NCBI GenBank assembly: GCA_910585525.1
Contig: CAJUFR010000033.1
Span: 11,050 to 23,866, forward strand
Direction of reading: 5' to 3'
From: an uncultured Angelakisella sp.
GTDB lineage: Bacteria; Bacillota; Clostridia; Oscillospirales; Ruminococcaceae
DNA length: 12,817 bases
In this document: positions 12,740 through 12,817 of the stretch, one piece after another
Position numbering within the stretch: the first letter of the stretch is position 1
Layout: every line of letters begins with the position of its first letter
Program-made: the position numbers and the translations under genes
Notes under the pieces: generated by a model
The model's input: only the letters and a program-made list of their open reading frames with translations
Told to the model about the DNA's origin: nothing
The model's database searches: none

Positions 12740-12817
12740 TTAGTAAAGACGCGGGGAGTATTCCCAGTATCATGAGAAAACAGTACAGCTTCTTCCACTT
12801 CCCATCCTCGTACACCA
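12740..12817 (-). pseudogene. Broken transposase fragment, probably IS21-like
   Basis: On the minus strand the frame entering from the window edge reads VYEDGKWKKLYCFLMILG (12815 to 12762). One base later a shifted frame gives YSPRLY and then a stop (TAA at 12742-12740). The joined text LxxFLMILG-YSxxxY resembles the start of the DDE integrase core in IS21-type transposases, where an LGYSR motif is usual. The catalytic part that should follow is missing, so this is a truncated, frameshifted relic. The family name is a judgement from memory and the fragment is short. Confidence 0.45.

Noticed and set aside
1..12817. CRISPR arrays, tRNA or rRNA genes, complete insertion sequences
   Set aside because: No regularly spaced repeats, cloverleaf or rRNA-like segments were seen on either strand.

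Overview
The window reads as chromosomal DNA of a high-GC, endospore-forming Clostridia member. It most resembles the Oscillospiraceae/Flavonifractor-Pseudoflavonifractor type; this is inferred from strong G/C at third codon positions, GGAGG ribosome sites, the spoIIGA-sigE sporulation pair and a CD1871A-type small CXXC protein. No species call is possible from sequence alone.

Left part (1-2230): the 3' end of pnp (PNPase KH and S1 domains) runs rightward into a shared terminator. It meets the leftward spoIIGA-sigE operon, which encodes the processing protease and the mother-cell sporulation sigma factor. In front of spoIIGA lies a credible Spo0A-type promoter: an 0A-like box overlaps a -35 element placed 22 bp from a TATACT -10.

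Middle-left (2260-6155): a leftward four-gene unit, trkA - trkH - 139-aa Imm22-like protein - mscL, has a sigma-A-like promoter in front and an intrinsic terminator behind. It joins potassium uptake to an osmotic emergency valve.

Centre (6220-6895): an 80-aa coiled-coil basic protein with its own terminator lies on the minus strand. It is followed by an AT-richer stretch of about 380 bp with a possible frameshifted microgene, hairpins and the promoter of the next cluster.

Centre-right (6895-10350): a rightward cluster of three unfamiliar genes. They encode a two-helix membrane protein, a smaller protein that repeats the membrane protein's middle domain, and a Sel1/TPR-like repeat protein. 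This is the least explained coding block.

Right (10370-12817): a stand-alone Spo0A C-terminal-domain protein (no receiver, altered recognition helix) lies on the minus strand. Divergent to it is a compact three-gene redox operon: a TlpA-like thioredoxin lipoprotein, a 48-aa CXXC membrane protein and a NapH-like membrane polyferredoxin, coupled by overlapping start and stop codons. The window ends with a hairpin that shares sequence with the one at 6226-6261, and with a broken transposase fragment.
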